In this document: one piece after another, positions 8,189 through 16,912 of the stretch
How the letters are laid out: every line of letters starts with the position of its first letter
How positions within the stretch are numbered: the first letter of the stretch is position 1
NCBI RefSeq assembly: GCF_000018545.1
Contig: NC_012587.1
Coordinates: forward strand, 2,108,001-2,172,000
Source: Sinorhizobium fredii NGR234
GTDB taxonomy: Bacteria > Pseudomonadota > Alphaproteobacteria > Rhizobiales > Rhizobiaceae
Direction of reading: 5' to 3'
Length of the DNA: 64,000 nucleotides
The notes under the pieces: generated by a model
What the model was told of the DNA's origin: nothing
Databases searched by the model: none
Seen by the model: the letters and a program-made list of their open reading frames with translations, nothing else
Program-made: the position numbers and the translations under genes

Positions 8189-8701
8189 ATGGGCCAGGAC
8201 CACATCCGCTACGACATTCTGGCGCAGGACGCGCTCCGCGGCGTCATCCGCAAGGTGCTGGCCGAAGTTGCCGCTACCGGCCATTTGCCCGGCGACCACC
8301 ATTTCTTCATCACCTTCCTGACTGGGGCTCCCGGCGTACGCATCTCCCAGCATCTCAAGGCGAAGTATCCGGAACAGATGACGATCGTCGTCCAGCATCA
8401 GTTCTGGGAGCTGAAGGTTTCCGAGACCGGTTTCGAGATTGGCCTCTCCTTCTCCGATACGCCGGAGAAGCTGGTGATCCCCTTTAATGCCGTACGCGGT
8501 TTCTACGATCCGTCGGTGAATTTCGAGCTCGAGTTCGATGTCGCCTCCGGCGAAGAAGACGAGTCGGAATCGGCGGAGATCACCGCTTATCCCGTAAACG
8601 AAGCCGATGACGCTTCGCAGAAGGGCCCTGGGCCGGACGGTGCCCCGAAGGGCGGCGGCGGCTCGGTCGTCTCGCTCGATTCTTTCCGCAAGAAGAACTG
8701 A
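8189..8701 (+). CDS. sspB: ClpXP adaptor, alpha-proteobacterial SspB
   Basis: A 170-residue protein that tethers ssrA-tagged substrates to ClpX. The core MGQDHIRYDILAQDALRGVI through VIPFNAVRGFYDPSVNFEL matches the alphaproteobacterial SspB family. The tail after residue 120 is acidic and Gly-rich and ends VVSLDSFRKKN, consistent with a flexible linker plus ClpX-binding end. Start 8189 is preferred over 26 further in-frame codons because they match nothing and overlap the ssrA downstream region. It lies about 200 bp after ssrA on the same strand and is probably the first gene of a unit with the DUF4169 gene 17 bp downstream. Confidence 0.9.
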   Translation: MGQDHIRYDILAQDALRGVIRKVLAEVAATGHLPGDHHFFITFLTGAPGVRISQHLKAKYPEQMTIVVQHQFWELKVSETGFEIGLSFSDTPEKLVIPFNAVRGFYDPSVNFELEFDVASGEEDESESAEITAYPVNEADDASQKGPGPDGAPKGGGGSVVSLDSFRKKN

Positions 8702-8718
8702 CCCCGGGGAGCGCAGCG

Positions 8719-8946
8719 ATGACCGGCGACGTCGTCAACCTGCGTCAGTTCCGCAAGCGCCAGGCGAGAACCGACCGGGAGAAGCAGGCCGAGCAGAACC
8801 GGATTTCCTACGGCCGGACGAAATCGGAAAAGTCTGTGACATCGGCCTTGAATGAAAAGGCATCGAGGGCGCTCGACCAGGGTCGATTGGAGCCGGCTCG
8901 CCCCGAAGCACCGGGCCGGCGAAAGCCGGACGGGGAAGACGCCTGA
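8719..8946 (+). CDS. DUF4169 family protein
   Basis: A 75-residue basic protein beginning MTGDVVNLRQFRKRQARTDR, the conserved NLRrfRKr opening of DUF4169, followed by NRISYGRTKSEKS. Function unknown; the family is confined mostly to Alphaproteobacteria and commonly sits between sspB-like genes and a ribbon-helix-helix protein, as here. It starts 17 bp after sspB, so co-translation is likely. Confidence 0.8.
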   Translation: MTGDVVNLRQFRKRQARTDREKQAEQNRISYGRTKSEKSVTSALNEKASRALDQGRLEPARPEAPGRRKPDGEDA

Positions 8947-9039
8947 GCCGCCTTTTGGAAAAACGATTCCCTCACAAGGACTTGGAAACCATTCCGGAAT
9001 CGGATTGCCAACGCGTTGAATCGACTTGTGAGGCCAGGG

Positions 9040-9270
9040 ATGATCGCCAAGCATTCGGCGACGCTGCACGGACACCGCACCAGCTTCACGCTTGAGGACG
9101 CCTTCTGGCAGGAGTTAAAGTCGATCGCCAAGAGCCGCGGCATGCCGCTCGCGCGACTGATCGTGGAAATCGACGACGGGCGCGGCTCGGAGGGAAATCT
9201 GTCTTCGGCGATACGGCTTTACGTGCTTGCCTGGATCAAGGCCCAGGCAAGGGCGTCGGACGCCGGTTGA
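9040..9270 (+). CDS. Ribbon-helix-helix DNA-binding protein
   Basis: About 76 residues, MIAKHSATLHGHRTSFTLED, with a short beta strand (RTSFTLEDAFW) and two helices ending RLYVLAWIKAQA, the layout of the RHH family found beside DUF4169. A TTG at 9016 would add eight residues; the ATG at 9040 with GAGGCCAGGG just upstream is preferred. Probably the third gene of the sspB unit. Targets are unknown. Its stop is 2 bp from the end of the converging AsmA gene. Confidence 0.72.
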   Translation: MIAKHSATLHGHRTSFTLEDAFWQELKSIAKSRGMPLARLIVEIDDGRGSEGNLSSAIRLYVLAWIKAQARASDAG

Positions 9271-9272
9271 GC

Positions 9273-12200
9273 CTACCGCACCGTAATATCCGGCAGCATG
9301 TCGAAGTTCAGGCCCTGCCCTGCTGGCGGACCTGCGTTCTGCCCGGCAGGCGGCGGCGCATTCCGCTGAACGCCCTGAACCGGCGCTTCTCGAGGCTGCG
9401 TTGTCTGCGGTGGCAGTTGGCGCAAGCGCTGGCGTTCCTCTTCGGCCATCCGGCGCGCGGCGGCTGCCCGCGCCATCGCCTCGGCCTTCATGCGCGCTGC
9501 TTCGACCGCGGCGGCCTGGCGGCTGCGTTCCTCGATTATCGTTCGCCGCCGTTGGAGTTCGCGCTCGGCCGCGCGTGCCTTGTAAAGCGCGACCTCGCGG
9601 CGCAGGCGCTGCTTTTCAAGCACGTTCGCCTGCAGTGTCTCGACCCGCCGGCGCTCCCGTTCGTAAGCACGAAGCGACAGGAAATTGGCAAGGTCGGTAA
9701 CGTCGACACTGACGCCCGGCGCCGCAAGGAGCCCCGCATAGCCGAAACGCACACGCGGTTCGGCACCGGCCAGGGCCTCTTCGCCGGGCCGGAAGGTCAG
9801 GTCGATCGCGCCGCTCATTCGTCGATCCGGAATGTCGAAGGAGACTTCGCCGGAGAAGGCCGCATTGCCGTCCGACGCCGTGACATTCTGCGCCCGGACG
9901 GTTCCACCGGCGATATTGAAGGGCACCTTGACCGCGCCGACGACGGATTGCCCGCTGAAAAGCACCTCTGCAGCTGCCTTGCGCACGGCGTCCGCCGAAA
10001 TCTCCGTTTTCATTGCATCGGCCGCTGCCATCAATTGCGGCAACGCCGCCGTGTTTATGCCATTCAGCGTCACGCCATTGAATGTCGCCGTTCCCGAACC
10101 GCTTATCGAGCTGGCCATCGCCTTCGGCGTCGCACCGGAGGCCTCCATCGCGACGGAAAGGTCGAAACGCCCGGTCGCCACGGGACCGCTCTGCCGCGCC
10201 CATCCGGCTGCAGCCAGATCTCCGCCCTTCAGGTCGAACCGTGAGCGCAGGAAACCCGAGCCGTTTGCGTTGCCCACCTGCAGCCGCCCCTCGAGCTTGC
10301 CTCCCAACCAGTTCCCTGCCGCCTCTGTCAGGGCGAGCTCATCGCCCTTCCATTCGAGCTTTCCGCTGAAATCGGCAACGTCTCCATAGACACCGGGCCA
10401 GAAGCGCTTCGCCGTGAGCTCGAGGGCGACGTCAAGGCCGCTCCAGGCCGGCTGCGTCACCGGCGCCAGCGACAATCCGCCCACCGAGGCGTCGTGGACC
10501 TGTCCGAGGATCCCTTCGCCCAGCCAGGCGAGATCGATCGCATCGAGCGCCAGTTCGCCGCGAGCCGTGCCCCGAGCCTTTCGGTCGATCGTCAGCGCTC
10601 CGGTGAAGCCGTTCTGGTCGGCACTGCCTTCAATTGCCGAGAACGCGATCTTTTCCGGATCGGCAGCAATGTCGGCGACCAGCTTCACCGGCAGTCCGCT
10701 GCCCATCTGCGGCAACGCAATGCCCTGCTGCAACAGGTAGGGTTCGAAATCCTCCGTCTGCAGCGTCAGCTTGCCCTGCCCCTCGAGATAGTGATCCCGC
10801 GAAAGGTCGACGGTACCCTTGGCGGCGATCTGCGTCTTCTCGGTCGTGAAGGTCAGCGAGCCGTTCGCCTGGGAGCCGTCGGTGTTCTGCAGCTTGACGG
10901 CGAGAATGCCGTTGACGTCGGCATCGAACGGGAGCGGGTCGAGCCCGGCCTGACCGAGAAGAACGGCGGTTTGCGGATTTTCAAGCGTTGCCTCCAGCAG
11001 CATGCCCTTGCCGGCAAGGGCCTGCCCCACATCGGGCGCTTGATAGCTGGCGGCGATCTTGCCGCCGTTGGCGGTGCCGATCACGCCGAAAGTAAAGGGC
11101 GCGTTCCCCTCCTTGCTGCCCGCCGTCAACGTCATGTCGAGGGCTGCGTCGGAATAGTACGGCCCAGCCTTGATCAGCCTTGCCAAGGCCGGATGGGCGA
11201 TCGTGTGCCGTCCGACCAGTTCCAGGAACGACGTCAATTCTTCCGCGGCAAGCTTCATCTTCGCCGAAATCACGGGCTTTTCGAAGCCGCCGCTCATGCG
11301 ACCGGAAAAAGCGAGCTGAGCGCCCGAGAGATCACCGATCGCGACCCGCTCGGCCTGCAGCTGGCCATTCTTAAGCGTCAGGACCGCCTGCACGTCGTGC
11401 GCCTCCTCGCCGAAGGCGGAGAAGGTCCCGGCGGAAAGTTCGGCAGCAATGGCGTGATTGAGCAAGGTCGCGGAGGAAGCATCCCCGGCGACGAGACCAC
11501 CCAGCGCCTGCAGCGCCTCGAGGTCGATACGGTTGCCCTTGAGTTGCAGCGACAACGCCGGCTGCTGATCGGCAAAGGACTGGCGCTCCAGCCTCCCCTT
11601 GAGAGTCGCGGGACCGGCCGCCACTTCGAGCTTTTCGAATTGCTGCAGCGTATCGGTGAGGTTGACGGTCGCGGCAAAGCCTGCCGTCTTCAACTTGCGG
11701 ATGGCCGGATCGACCGAGCCGGCCAGCCAGTTGGCGAGCCCCGAGGGTTGGTTCGAGGCGACGACGATATCGCCGCGAAAGGCGCGCTGTCCCTTGAGGT
11801 TCAGCCGCCCCTTGGCTTCGAGTTGCGTGCGGCCCGGCAAAAGCGCCACCGCGTCGTCGACGATCCAGCCCGCACCGTCAGGCCGGACATCGAGACGGAT
11901 GTCGCGCACGGTGGTGTCGCCGATGACGATCGCCGGAAGTTTCAGGCTCGCTCGGCCAGGCACCTGCGGAATGGGAATATCGGCCGCAATCGCCATCATT
12001 GTTTCCAGCCGCTGCCGCAGGGAAACTGTCGGGTTGCGGCCGGTCTTGCCGCCTCGGCCGGAATTGCCGATGCGACTGACGTCGATCTGCTGCCCGTCGG
12101 CGATTAACAGGAACTTCTGATCCTTGCCGGTGTCGAGCGTCGCCTCGCCGGTGATGATATAGGGATCGTCCGGCGGACCCGCCTCGAAATGATACTCAGG

Positions 12201-13016
12201 TACGCGAATGCTTTCATTGGTCAGTTGGAATTGGCCATTGATGCGCAGCGCGCCGCCCGACCTGACCTCTTCGGCCGGCCGATTTTCCGTCAAGGTGAAC
12301 CGGCCCGCGTAGACCGGCCTGAAATCGACGACCTTTAATTCGCCATCGAGCTCGACGCCGAAGGGTCGCTCGTCCGGAGTGAGCCGCGCCCGAAGGCTGA
12401 GCGCCCCTTCCTCGTCCACCGTGTTGCTCGTGAAGGAGAAGCTGCCCGCCTCACCATCGAGCGCGGCACTGCCATCGACCTTCCAGGGACCCGCGAGCGA
12501 ACGCGCCGAGACATCGGCGGAAAGCTCGCTGACGCGGCGCGTGCGCCCGGTCTGTTCGTCGACGAATTCGATCTCGCCGTCAGCGATCTCGACGTTTTCG
12601 AGCACCACGGTGTTGGCGGGGATTGCCGCGCGCGGCCCGCGCGCCCAATCGAGCGTACCGTCCGGTTGCAGCCGGAGTTTAGCCTTCGGCCGATCGAGGC
12701 GCATGTCGAAGATCAGCGCCTCGCCGCTCAAGAAAGGTGCGAGCTCGGCACTCATCGAGAACTGGGCGACCTGAATCAACGGCTCCCCGCCGGCCTCAGC
12801 CCCGACGCGTACGTCGTTGAGCGTTACCGTCGGGAACGGGATGAGCCGCGCATCGACGCTGCCGTGCACGACCACGGGTTTTCCCATGATCCGGCTTGCC
12901 TCGCGTTCGAAATCGGTGCGGAAATCGGTCCAGTTTATGAACAATGGCGCAATCAACGCCACGAAGAGCGCGATAACCAACAGGCCGCCGATGATTACGA
13001 AGATTCGCGCCAGCAC
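9273..13016 (-). CDS. AsmA family protein, large
   Basis: A 1247-residue envelope protein. Residues about 5-28 form a signal anchor (IFVIIGGLLVIALFVALIAP), followed by the AsmA N-terminal signature (FINWTDFRTDFEREASRIMG, then VVHGSVDARLIPFPTVTLND). A long repetitive beta-strand body follows, as in AsmA/TamB-like bridge proteins thought to move phospholipid across the periplasm. The C-terminal AsmA core (SGSGTATFNGVTLNGIN) is followed, from about residue 1090, by a strongly charged coiled coil and a Pro/Gln-rich tail. The start codon is GTG at 13016 with GGGAA upstream. The exact role is not known from sequence. Confidence 0.85.
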   Translation of the reverse strand: MLARIFVIIGGLLVIALFVALIAPLFINWTDFRTDFEREASRIMGKPVVVHGSVDARLIPFPTVTLNDVRVGAEAGGEPLIQVAQFSMSAELAPFLSGEALIFDMRLDRPKAKLRLQPDGTLDWARGPRAAIPANTVVLENVEIADGEIEFVDEQTGRTRRVSELSADVSARSLAGPWKVDGSAALDGEAGSFSFTSNTVDEEGALSLRARLTPDERPFGVELDGELKVVDFRPVYAGRFTLTENRPAEEVRSGGALRINGQFQLTNESIRVPEYHFEAGPPDDPYIITGEATLDTGKDQKFLLIADGQQIDVSRIGNSGRGGKTGRNPTVSLRQRLETMMAIAADIPIPQVPGRASLKLPAIVIGDTTVRDIRLDVRPDGAGWIVDDAVALLPGRTQLEAKGRLNLKGQRAFRGDIVVASNQPSGLANWLAGSVDPAIRKLKTAGFAATVNLTDTLQQFEKLEVAAGPATLKGRLERQSFADQQPALSLQLKGNRIDLEALQALGGLVAGDASSATLLNHAIAAELSAGTFSAFGEEAHDVQAVLTLKNGQLQAERVAIGDLSGAQLAFSGRMSGGFEKPVISAKMKLAAEELTSFLELVGRHTIAHPALARLIKAGPYYSDAALDMTLTAGSKEGNAPFTFGVIGTANGGKIAASYQAPDVGQALAGKGMLLEATLENPQTAVLLGQAGLDPLPFDADVNGILAVKLQNTDGSQANGSLTFTTEKTQIAAKGTVDLSRDHYLEGQGKLTLQTEDFEPYLLQQGIALPQMGSGLPVKLVADIAADPEKIAFSAIEGSADQNGFTGALTIDRKARGTARGELALDAIDLAWLGEGILGQVHDASVGGLSLAPVTQPAWSGLDVALELTAKRFWPGVYGDVADFSGKLEWKGDELALTEAAGNWLGGKLEGRLQVGNANGSGFLRSRFDLKGGDLAAAGWARQSGPVATGRFDLSVAMEASGATPKAMASSISGSGTATFNGVTLNGINTAALPQLMAAADAMKTEISADAVRKAAAEVLFSGQSVVGAVKVPFNIAGGTVRAQNVTASDGNAAFSGEVSFDIPDRRMSGAIDLTFRPGEEALAGAEPRVRFGYAGLLAAPGVSVDVTDLANFLSLRAYERERRRVETLQANVLEKQRLRREVALYKARAAERELQRRRTIIEERSRQAAAVEAARMKAEAMARAAAARRMAEEERQRLRQLPPQTTQPREAPVQGVQRNAPPPAGQNAGPPAGQGLNFDMLPDITVR

Positions 13017-13079
13017 CGTGTCACATTCCCATCTGTTCCGTACGTGCCCCTCTTGTGGATTTCAGCCCAACCGCCTGCA

Positions 13080-14486
13080 TCAGGTAAAGATCTTGCCCGG
13101 GTTGAAGATGTTGTCCGGATCGAGCGACCGCTTGATCTGCCGCATCAGGTCGAGCGCCCCGCCGAGCTCTGCTTCCAGGAACGGCATCTTGCCCTGTCCG
13201 ATGCCGTGCTCTCCCGTACAAGTACCATCCATCGACAGCGCGCGGCTATTCAGCCGTTCGACGAAGGCCTCGACCCGCGCCACGTCGGCGGGGTCCCTGT
13301 CGTCGAACAGCACGCCGACGTGGAAATTGCCGTCGCCGGCGTGGCCGACGATCGGCGCGATCAGCCCATGTGCGGCGATATCCTCGTGTGTCGCCGCGAC
13401 GCAGTCGGCGAGACGCGAAATCGGCACGCAGACATCGGTCGCCAGGATGGCAGCGCCGGGCTTGAGGCTCTTCTGCGCCCAATAGGCATTGTGCCGCGCC
13501 TTCCAGAGGCGCGCCCGCTCTTCCGGGTTGGTGGTCCAGACAAATCCTGTAGAGCCGAATTCCGACGCTATTTCGGCGAACTGGCGCGATTGCAGCTCGA
13601 CGCCCTCGGCGCTGCCGTGAAACTCGACGAAAAGTGTCGGCGTTTCGGCATAGTTCAGGCCGGAATAGGCATTGCAGGCTTGCATCTGCACGGCGTCGAG
13701 GAGTTCGATGCGAGCAACCGGTATGCCGGACTGGATCGTCACGATAACTGCGTTGCAGGCGTCCGCGATCGTCGGGAACGGGCAGACACCGCCCGATATC
13801 ACCTCCGGAATGCCCTGCAGGCGCAGCGTGATCGAGGTGATGATGCCGAGCGTCCCTTCAGCCCCGACGAAAAGCCGCGTCAGGTCGTAGCCGGCGGAGG
13901 ACTTGCGGGCCCGATGCGCGGTTCTGATCTCCCGCCCGCCGGCAACGACCGCGGTGACCGCAAGCACGTTCTCCTTCATGGTGCCGTAGCGCACCGCATT
14001 GGTGCCCGAGGCGCGCGTCGAGGCCATGCCGCCGATCGAGGCGTTCGCGCCGGGATCGATCGGGAAGAAGAGGCCCGTATCGCGCAGATAGGTGTTCAAT
14101 TCCTCACGCGTCACCCCCGGCTCGACCGTGCAGTCAAGATCTTCCGCATTGACGGCAAGGATGCGGTTCATCCGCATCATGTCGACCGATATGCCGCCCT
14201 GGGGCGCATTCACATGACCTTCGAGGGAAGAGCCGGTGCCGAAAGCGATGAGCGGCACGCGGTGCGCCGAGGCGATCTCGACGATCTCGCGGACTTCGGC
14301 GGCATTCTCGGGAAAGACGACCGCGTCCGGAAGCTGCGCCGGGATGTAGGTTGTCGTATTGGCGTGCTGGGCCCGGATTGCCTCGCCCGTCTGGAACCGA
14401 TCACCGAACCGTCCGCCGAGAAGCGTCTTGGCTGCGGCAATGCCGCTCTCGTTCCTCGAACCCGCCTTGATCGCCTTCAACGCCAC
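13080..14486 (-). CDS. FAD-linked oxidase, D-lactate dehydrogenase (cytochrome) type
   Basis: A VAO/GlcD-family flavoprotein of about 468 residues: FAD-binding PCMH domain (FPENAAEVREIVEIASAH; FGTGSSLEGHVNAPQGG; IDPGANASIGGM) and a C-terminal FAD-oxidase domain ending TCTGEHGIGQGK, the motif near the flavin. It fits oxidation of D-lactate or a similar 2-hydroxyacid to the keto acid with electrons to the respiratory chain. A GTG at 14486 has a good GGAAGGAAA site; an upstream ATG at 14555 would add 23 unconserved residues and has none. It ends 64 bp before the AsmA gene and may share its transcript. Confidence 0.83.
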   Translation of the reverse strand: MALKAIKAGSRNESGIAAAKTLLGGRFGDRFQTGEAIRAQHANTTTYIPAQLPDAVVFPENAAEVREIVEIASAHRVPLIAFGTGSSLEGHVNAPQGGISVDMMRMNRILAVNAEDLDCTVEPGVTREELNTYLRDTGLFFPIDPGANASIGGMASTRASGTNAVRYGTMKENVLAVTAVVAGGREIRTAHRARKSSAGYDLTRLFVGAEGTLGIITSITLRLQGIPEVISGGVCPFPTIADACNAVIVTIQSGIPVARIELLDAVQMQACNAYSGLNYAETPTLFVEFHGSAEGVELQSRQFAEIASEFGSTGFVWTTNPEERARLWKARHNAYWAQKSLKPGAAILATDVCVPISRLADCVAATHEDIAAHGLIAPIVGHAGDGNFHVGVLFDDRDPADVARVEAFVERLNSRALSMDGTCTGEHGIGQGKMPFLEAELGGALDLMRQIKRSLDPDNIFNPGKIFT

Positions 14487-14957
14487 GACATTTTCCTTCC
14501 CATGCGACGTTCGCCCTGAAAACACAGGCCGTCGCAACGTTTTGAACGCCCGCACAATCTATCCTCAATTCGATACCGAATTAAGGAATATGTGGATCGC
14601 CGAATGCGGAAAGCCTTCGGCCGCGTCACCCTGCCTGCGAGCAGCTGTCACGACGGTCACGGACAGTTCGGCGACCGATCTCGTCGTCCCCGACCGCACA
14701 CACGGACCAGCGTCCAGCGCCGCACACGAAGCGCTTTCATTTCAAGGCGCTACTGTGCAAATCGGAATCGGTTTGTCCAGAAGTTACGTCACCCCTTCCG
14801 GTTCACACACATCAAATCGCCGGCGCTGATACCGGCTTGTCACAAGCCGCGGCAATTCTCGCGTGAAGCTGGGAAAGGTGAACGACCCACTAGCCGATAA
14901 TGCAGCTTTTGTTTGCGAGCCCTTCGGGTATCATGTCTGAAAACGGGAGAACGTCTC
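14487..14957. other. Intergenic region, no gene seen
   Basis: About 470 bp between divergent genes (the flavoprotein leftward, the DUF1772 gene rightward). Apart from the inverted repeat at 14577-14592, I see no convincing frame, no RNA fold and no family A or B repeat. Both promoters must lie here but could not be placed. Confidence 0.6.
14577..14592. promoter_or_regulatory. Inverted repeat upstream of the D-lactate dehydrogenase gene
   Basis: AATTCG, four bases, CGAATT: a perfect 6-4-6 inverted repeat about 90 bp upstream of the flavoprotein start. Spacing fits a dimeric regulator, possibly GntR or LysR type. Inference only. Confidence 0.3.
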
Positions 14958-15398
14958 ATGTTCGGCCTGCTCGCTCTACTTACAGCATCCGTTTTCTTTG
15001 GCGCCGCCATCTATATCAATCTGGCAGAACAACCAGCGAGACTGCGTCTCGACCACCGTGCCGCACTGGCAGAATGGGGCCCATCCTATCGCCGCGGCTT
15101 CGAGATGCAGGCTTCTCTCGCAATCGTCTCCGGCCTCCTCGGCGCCGCCGCCTGGTGGCAAAGCGGCAATGCGCTCTGGGGTCTCGGCGCCGCCGTCATC
15201 ATCCTGAACTGGCCCTATACCCTGATGCTGATCATGCCGATCAACGCCCGTCTGGAAAAGACGCCGCCGGACCAGGCAAGCGAGGAGACCCGCGAGCTCA
15301 TCACGCGCTGGGGCAAGCTCCATGCCGGACGCAGCGCCCTCGGCGCCATCGCCGCGGTGATCTACCTCACCGCCGCTGCCGCGGCCATGTCGAGCTGA
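14958..15398 (+). CDS. DUF1772 family membrane protein
   Basis: A 146-residue protein with four hydrophobic segments (about 2-20, 52-70, 74-95 and 127-144) beginning MFGLLALLTASVFFGAAIYI, with the conserved NLAEQPARL after the first helix and NWPYTLMLIMPINARL in the third, as in DUF1772. Function unknown. Start 14958 has GGGAG about 9 nt upstream. It stands alone between the flavoprotein and the ABC operon. Confidence 0.75.
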   Translation: MFGLLALLTASVFFGAAIYINLAEQPARLRLDHRAALAEWGPSYRRGFEMQASLAIVSGLLGAAAWWQSGNALWGLGAAVIILNWPYTLMLIMPINARLEKTPPDQASEETRELITRWGKLHAGRSALGAIAAVIYLTAAAAAMSS

Positions 15399-15491
15399 CA
15401 TCCGCTCTTCGCATCGAGCGAAACTCATCCGTCGCAATGCCCCTCATGAAATGCCGCGAGCAGCGCCGGATGTTCGGCAATGCCAGATATT

Positions 15492-15503
15492 TTTGTATAC
15501 AAA
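15492..15503. promoter_or_regulatory. Perfect 12-bp palindrome, candidate GntR operator
   Basis: TTTGTATACAAA at about 95 bp upstream of the ABC operon's first start. A TTGTATACAA core is typical of operators bound by FCD-type GntR regulators, and a GntR-FCD gene closes this locus at 21108. The pairing is inferred. Confidence 0.5.
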
Positions 15504-15596
15504 CTTTCATAGTTATGTTGACAATAATGTATTTTGGGATTTCCCTTGTTCATCCGCATCGCGACAGCGCGCCGGATGCAAAAGATGGGGAGTGAG

Positions 15597-16796
15597 ATGA
15601 TCAACAGACGCTCGACATTGAAATCGCTGGCGCTCGGCGCCGTTTCATTTCTGGCCATCGCGGCGGGAGGAGCCTTTTCCGCGCAGGCCGAGAACAAGGA
15701 GCTCAAAATCGGCTTCGTCGGCGTGACCAGTGGTCCCGCCGCGGCTTGGGGCACATCGAACGTCCGCTCGATGCAGACGCGCGCCGACTGGTTGAATGAA
15801 GCCGGCGGCGTGAAGATCGGCGAGGATACCTACAACATTACCATCGTCACCTTCGACGACCAGAAAGACCCCAAGCGCGCCATCGCCGGCATGGAGAAGA
15901 TGGCCCAGGAAGGCATCCACTACGTGGTCGGGCCAAATGTCGACGACGGCGCAGCCGCCGTCCGCCCCGTGGCAGAATCCAAGGGGATCATCTATTTCCC
16001 CTATGCATTTCCCAAGGCACTCTATACGCCGCCCGCTTCGAACGCGGTGCTTGGCATGGTCGCCAACTACCAGTCCGGGCCGGCGATCTATAAATACCTG
16101 AAAGAAAACAAGGGTGTGAAGAAGGTCGCTTTCATTGCCGCAAATGAATCCGACCCCCTCAGCCAACGCGACAGCGGTGTTGCTGCCGCCAAGGAACTCG
16201 GGCTCGAAGTGGTTGCCGAGAAGGATACATACCAGAACGATACCCGCGATTTCACACCGGTATTGACGCCGATCGTTCAGTTGAAGCCGGACCTTCTTGT
16301 TCTGTCCGGCGTTGCGCCCGCCAATGCGCCGCTTCTGATCCGTGCGGCGCGCGAACTCGGCTACGAGGGCCTGATCTCGGCAGAGACGGCACAGGACGCG
16401 ACCGTATTGCAGGAGGGCGCCGGCGAACTCGCCAACGGCTTCATATCCGTCGGGGGCGCCTCGACGCCGGAAATCCGCACGCCGGTGATGGAGGAATTCA
16501 TCGACCGCTACACCAAGAAATTCGGCGAGTACAACGACGAGTCCAACACCAAGGTCTATGCCCTCGAATACATTATCGAAACGCTCAAGGCGAACCCAAA
16601 GGCGATCGACAATGTGGATGAGTTCAAGAAGACCATGGACACTTTCTCGGCGCCCAATCCCTACGCCAAGGACAGCACGCTGAAATTTGTCGGCGCGACG
16701 TCGTTCGGCCAAAAGCGGCAGCTCTCCGTGCCGATGGTGGTCACCGAGTTCAAGGACGGCGCCTTCCAGACGCTGTTCGTCGGCGAAGTCGACTGA
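15597..16796 (+). CDS. ABC transporter substrate-binding protein, branched-chain amino acid/urea type
   Basis: A 399-residue periplasmic binding protein. Signal peptide about 1-32 with twin Arg and hydrophobic core (NRRSTLKSLALGAVSFLAIA), cleavage near AQA-E. The Leu/Ile/Val-binding fold follows: LKIGFVGVTSGPAAAWGTSN, QKDPKRAIAGMEKM, and the second lobe with KVAFIAANESDPLS. GGGGAGTGAG precedes the ATG at 15597; longer in-frame sequence upstream has no better site. It heads an operon with two permeases, two ATPases and a hydantoin-racemase-like enzyme, so the ligand may be a hydantoin, ureido acid or amino acid derivative rather than leucine. Confidence 0.87.
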   Translation: MINRRSTLKSLALGAVSFLAIAAGGAFSAQAENKELKIGFVGVTSGPAAAWGTSNVRSMQTRADWLNEAGGVKIGEDTYNITIVTFDDQKDPKRAIAGMEKMAQEGIHYVVGPNVDDGAAAVRPVAESKGIIYFPYAFPKALYTPPASNAVLGMVANYQSGPAIYKYLKENKGVKKVAFIAANESDPLSQRDSGVAAAKELGLEVVAEKDTYQNDTRDFTPVLTPIVQLKPDLLVLSGVAPANAPLLIRAARELGYEGLISAETAQDATVLQEGAGELANGFISVGGASTPEIRTPVMEEFIDRYTKKFGEYNDESNTKVYALEYIIETLKANPKAIDNVDEFKKTMDTFSAPNPYAKDSTLKFVGATSFGQKRQLSVPMVVTEFKDGAFQTLFVGEVD

Positions 16797-16912
16797 CATA
16801 CGCCCACTGAAGTCGCCACGGGGCGCGGACGACGACCAATTGGTTCGGCCGCGCCCGGCACCTCAATCGAGGGCTCGGCACTGACCGGGTCTGCATCGGC
16901 TGGATCCGTCGC

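Noticed and set aside
15518..15523. TTGACA as the -35 box of the ABC operon promoter
   Set aside because: No acceptable -10 hexamer 16-18 bp downstream; the promoter was not assigned.
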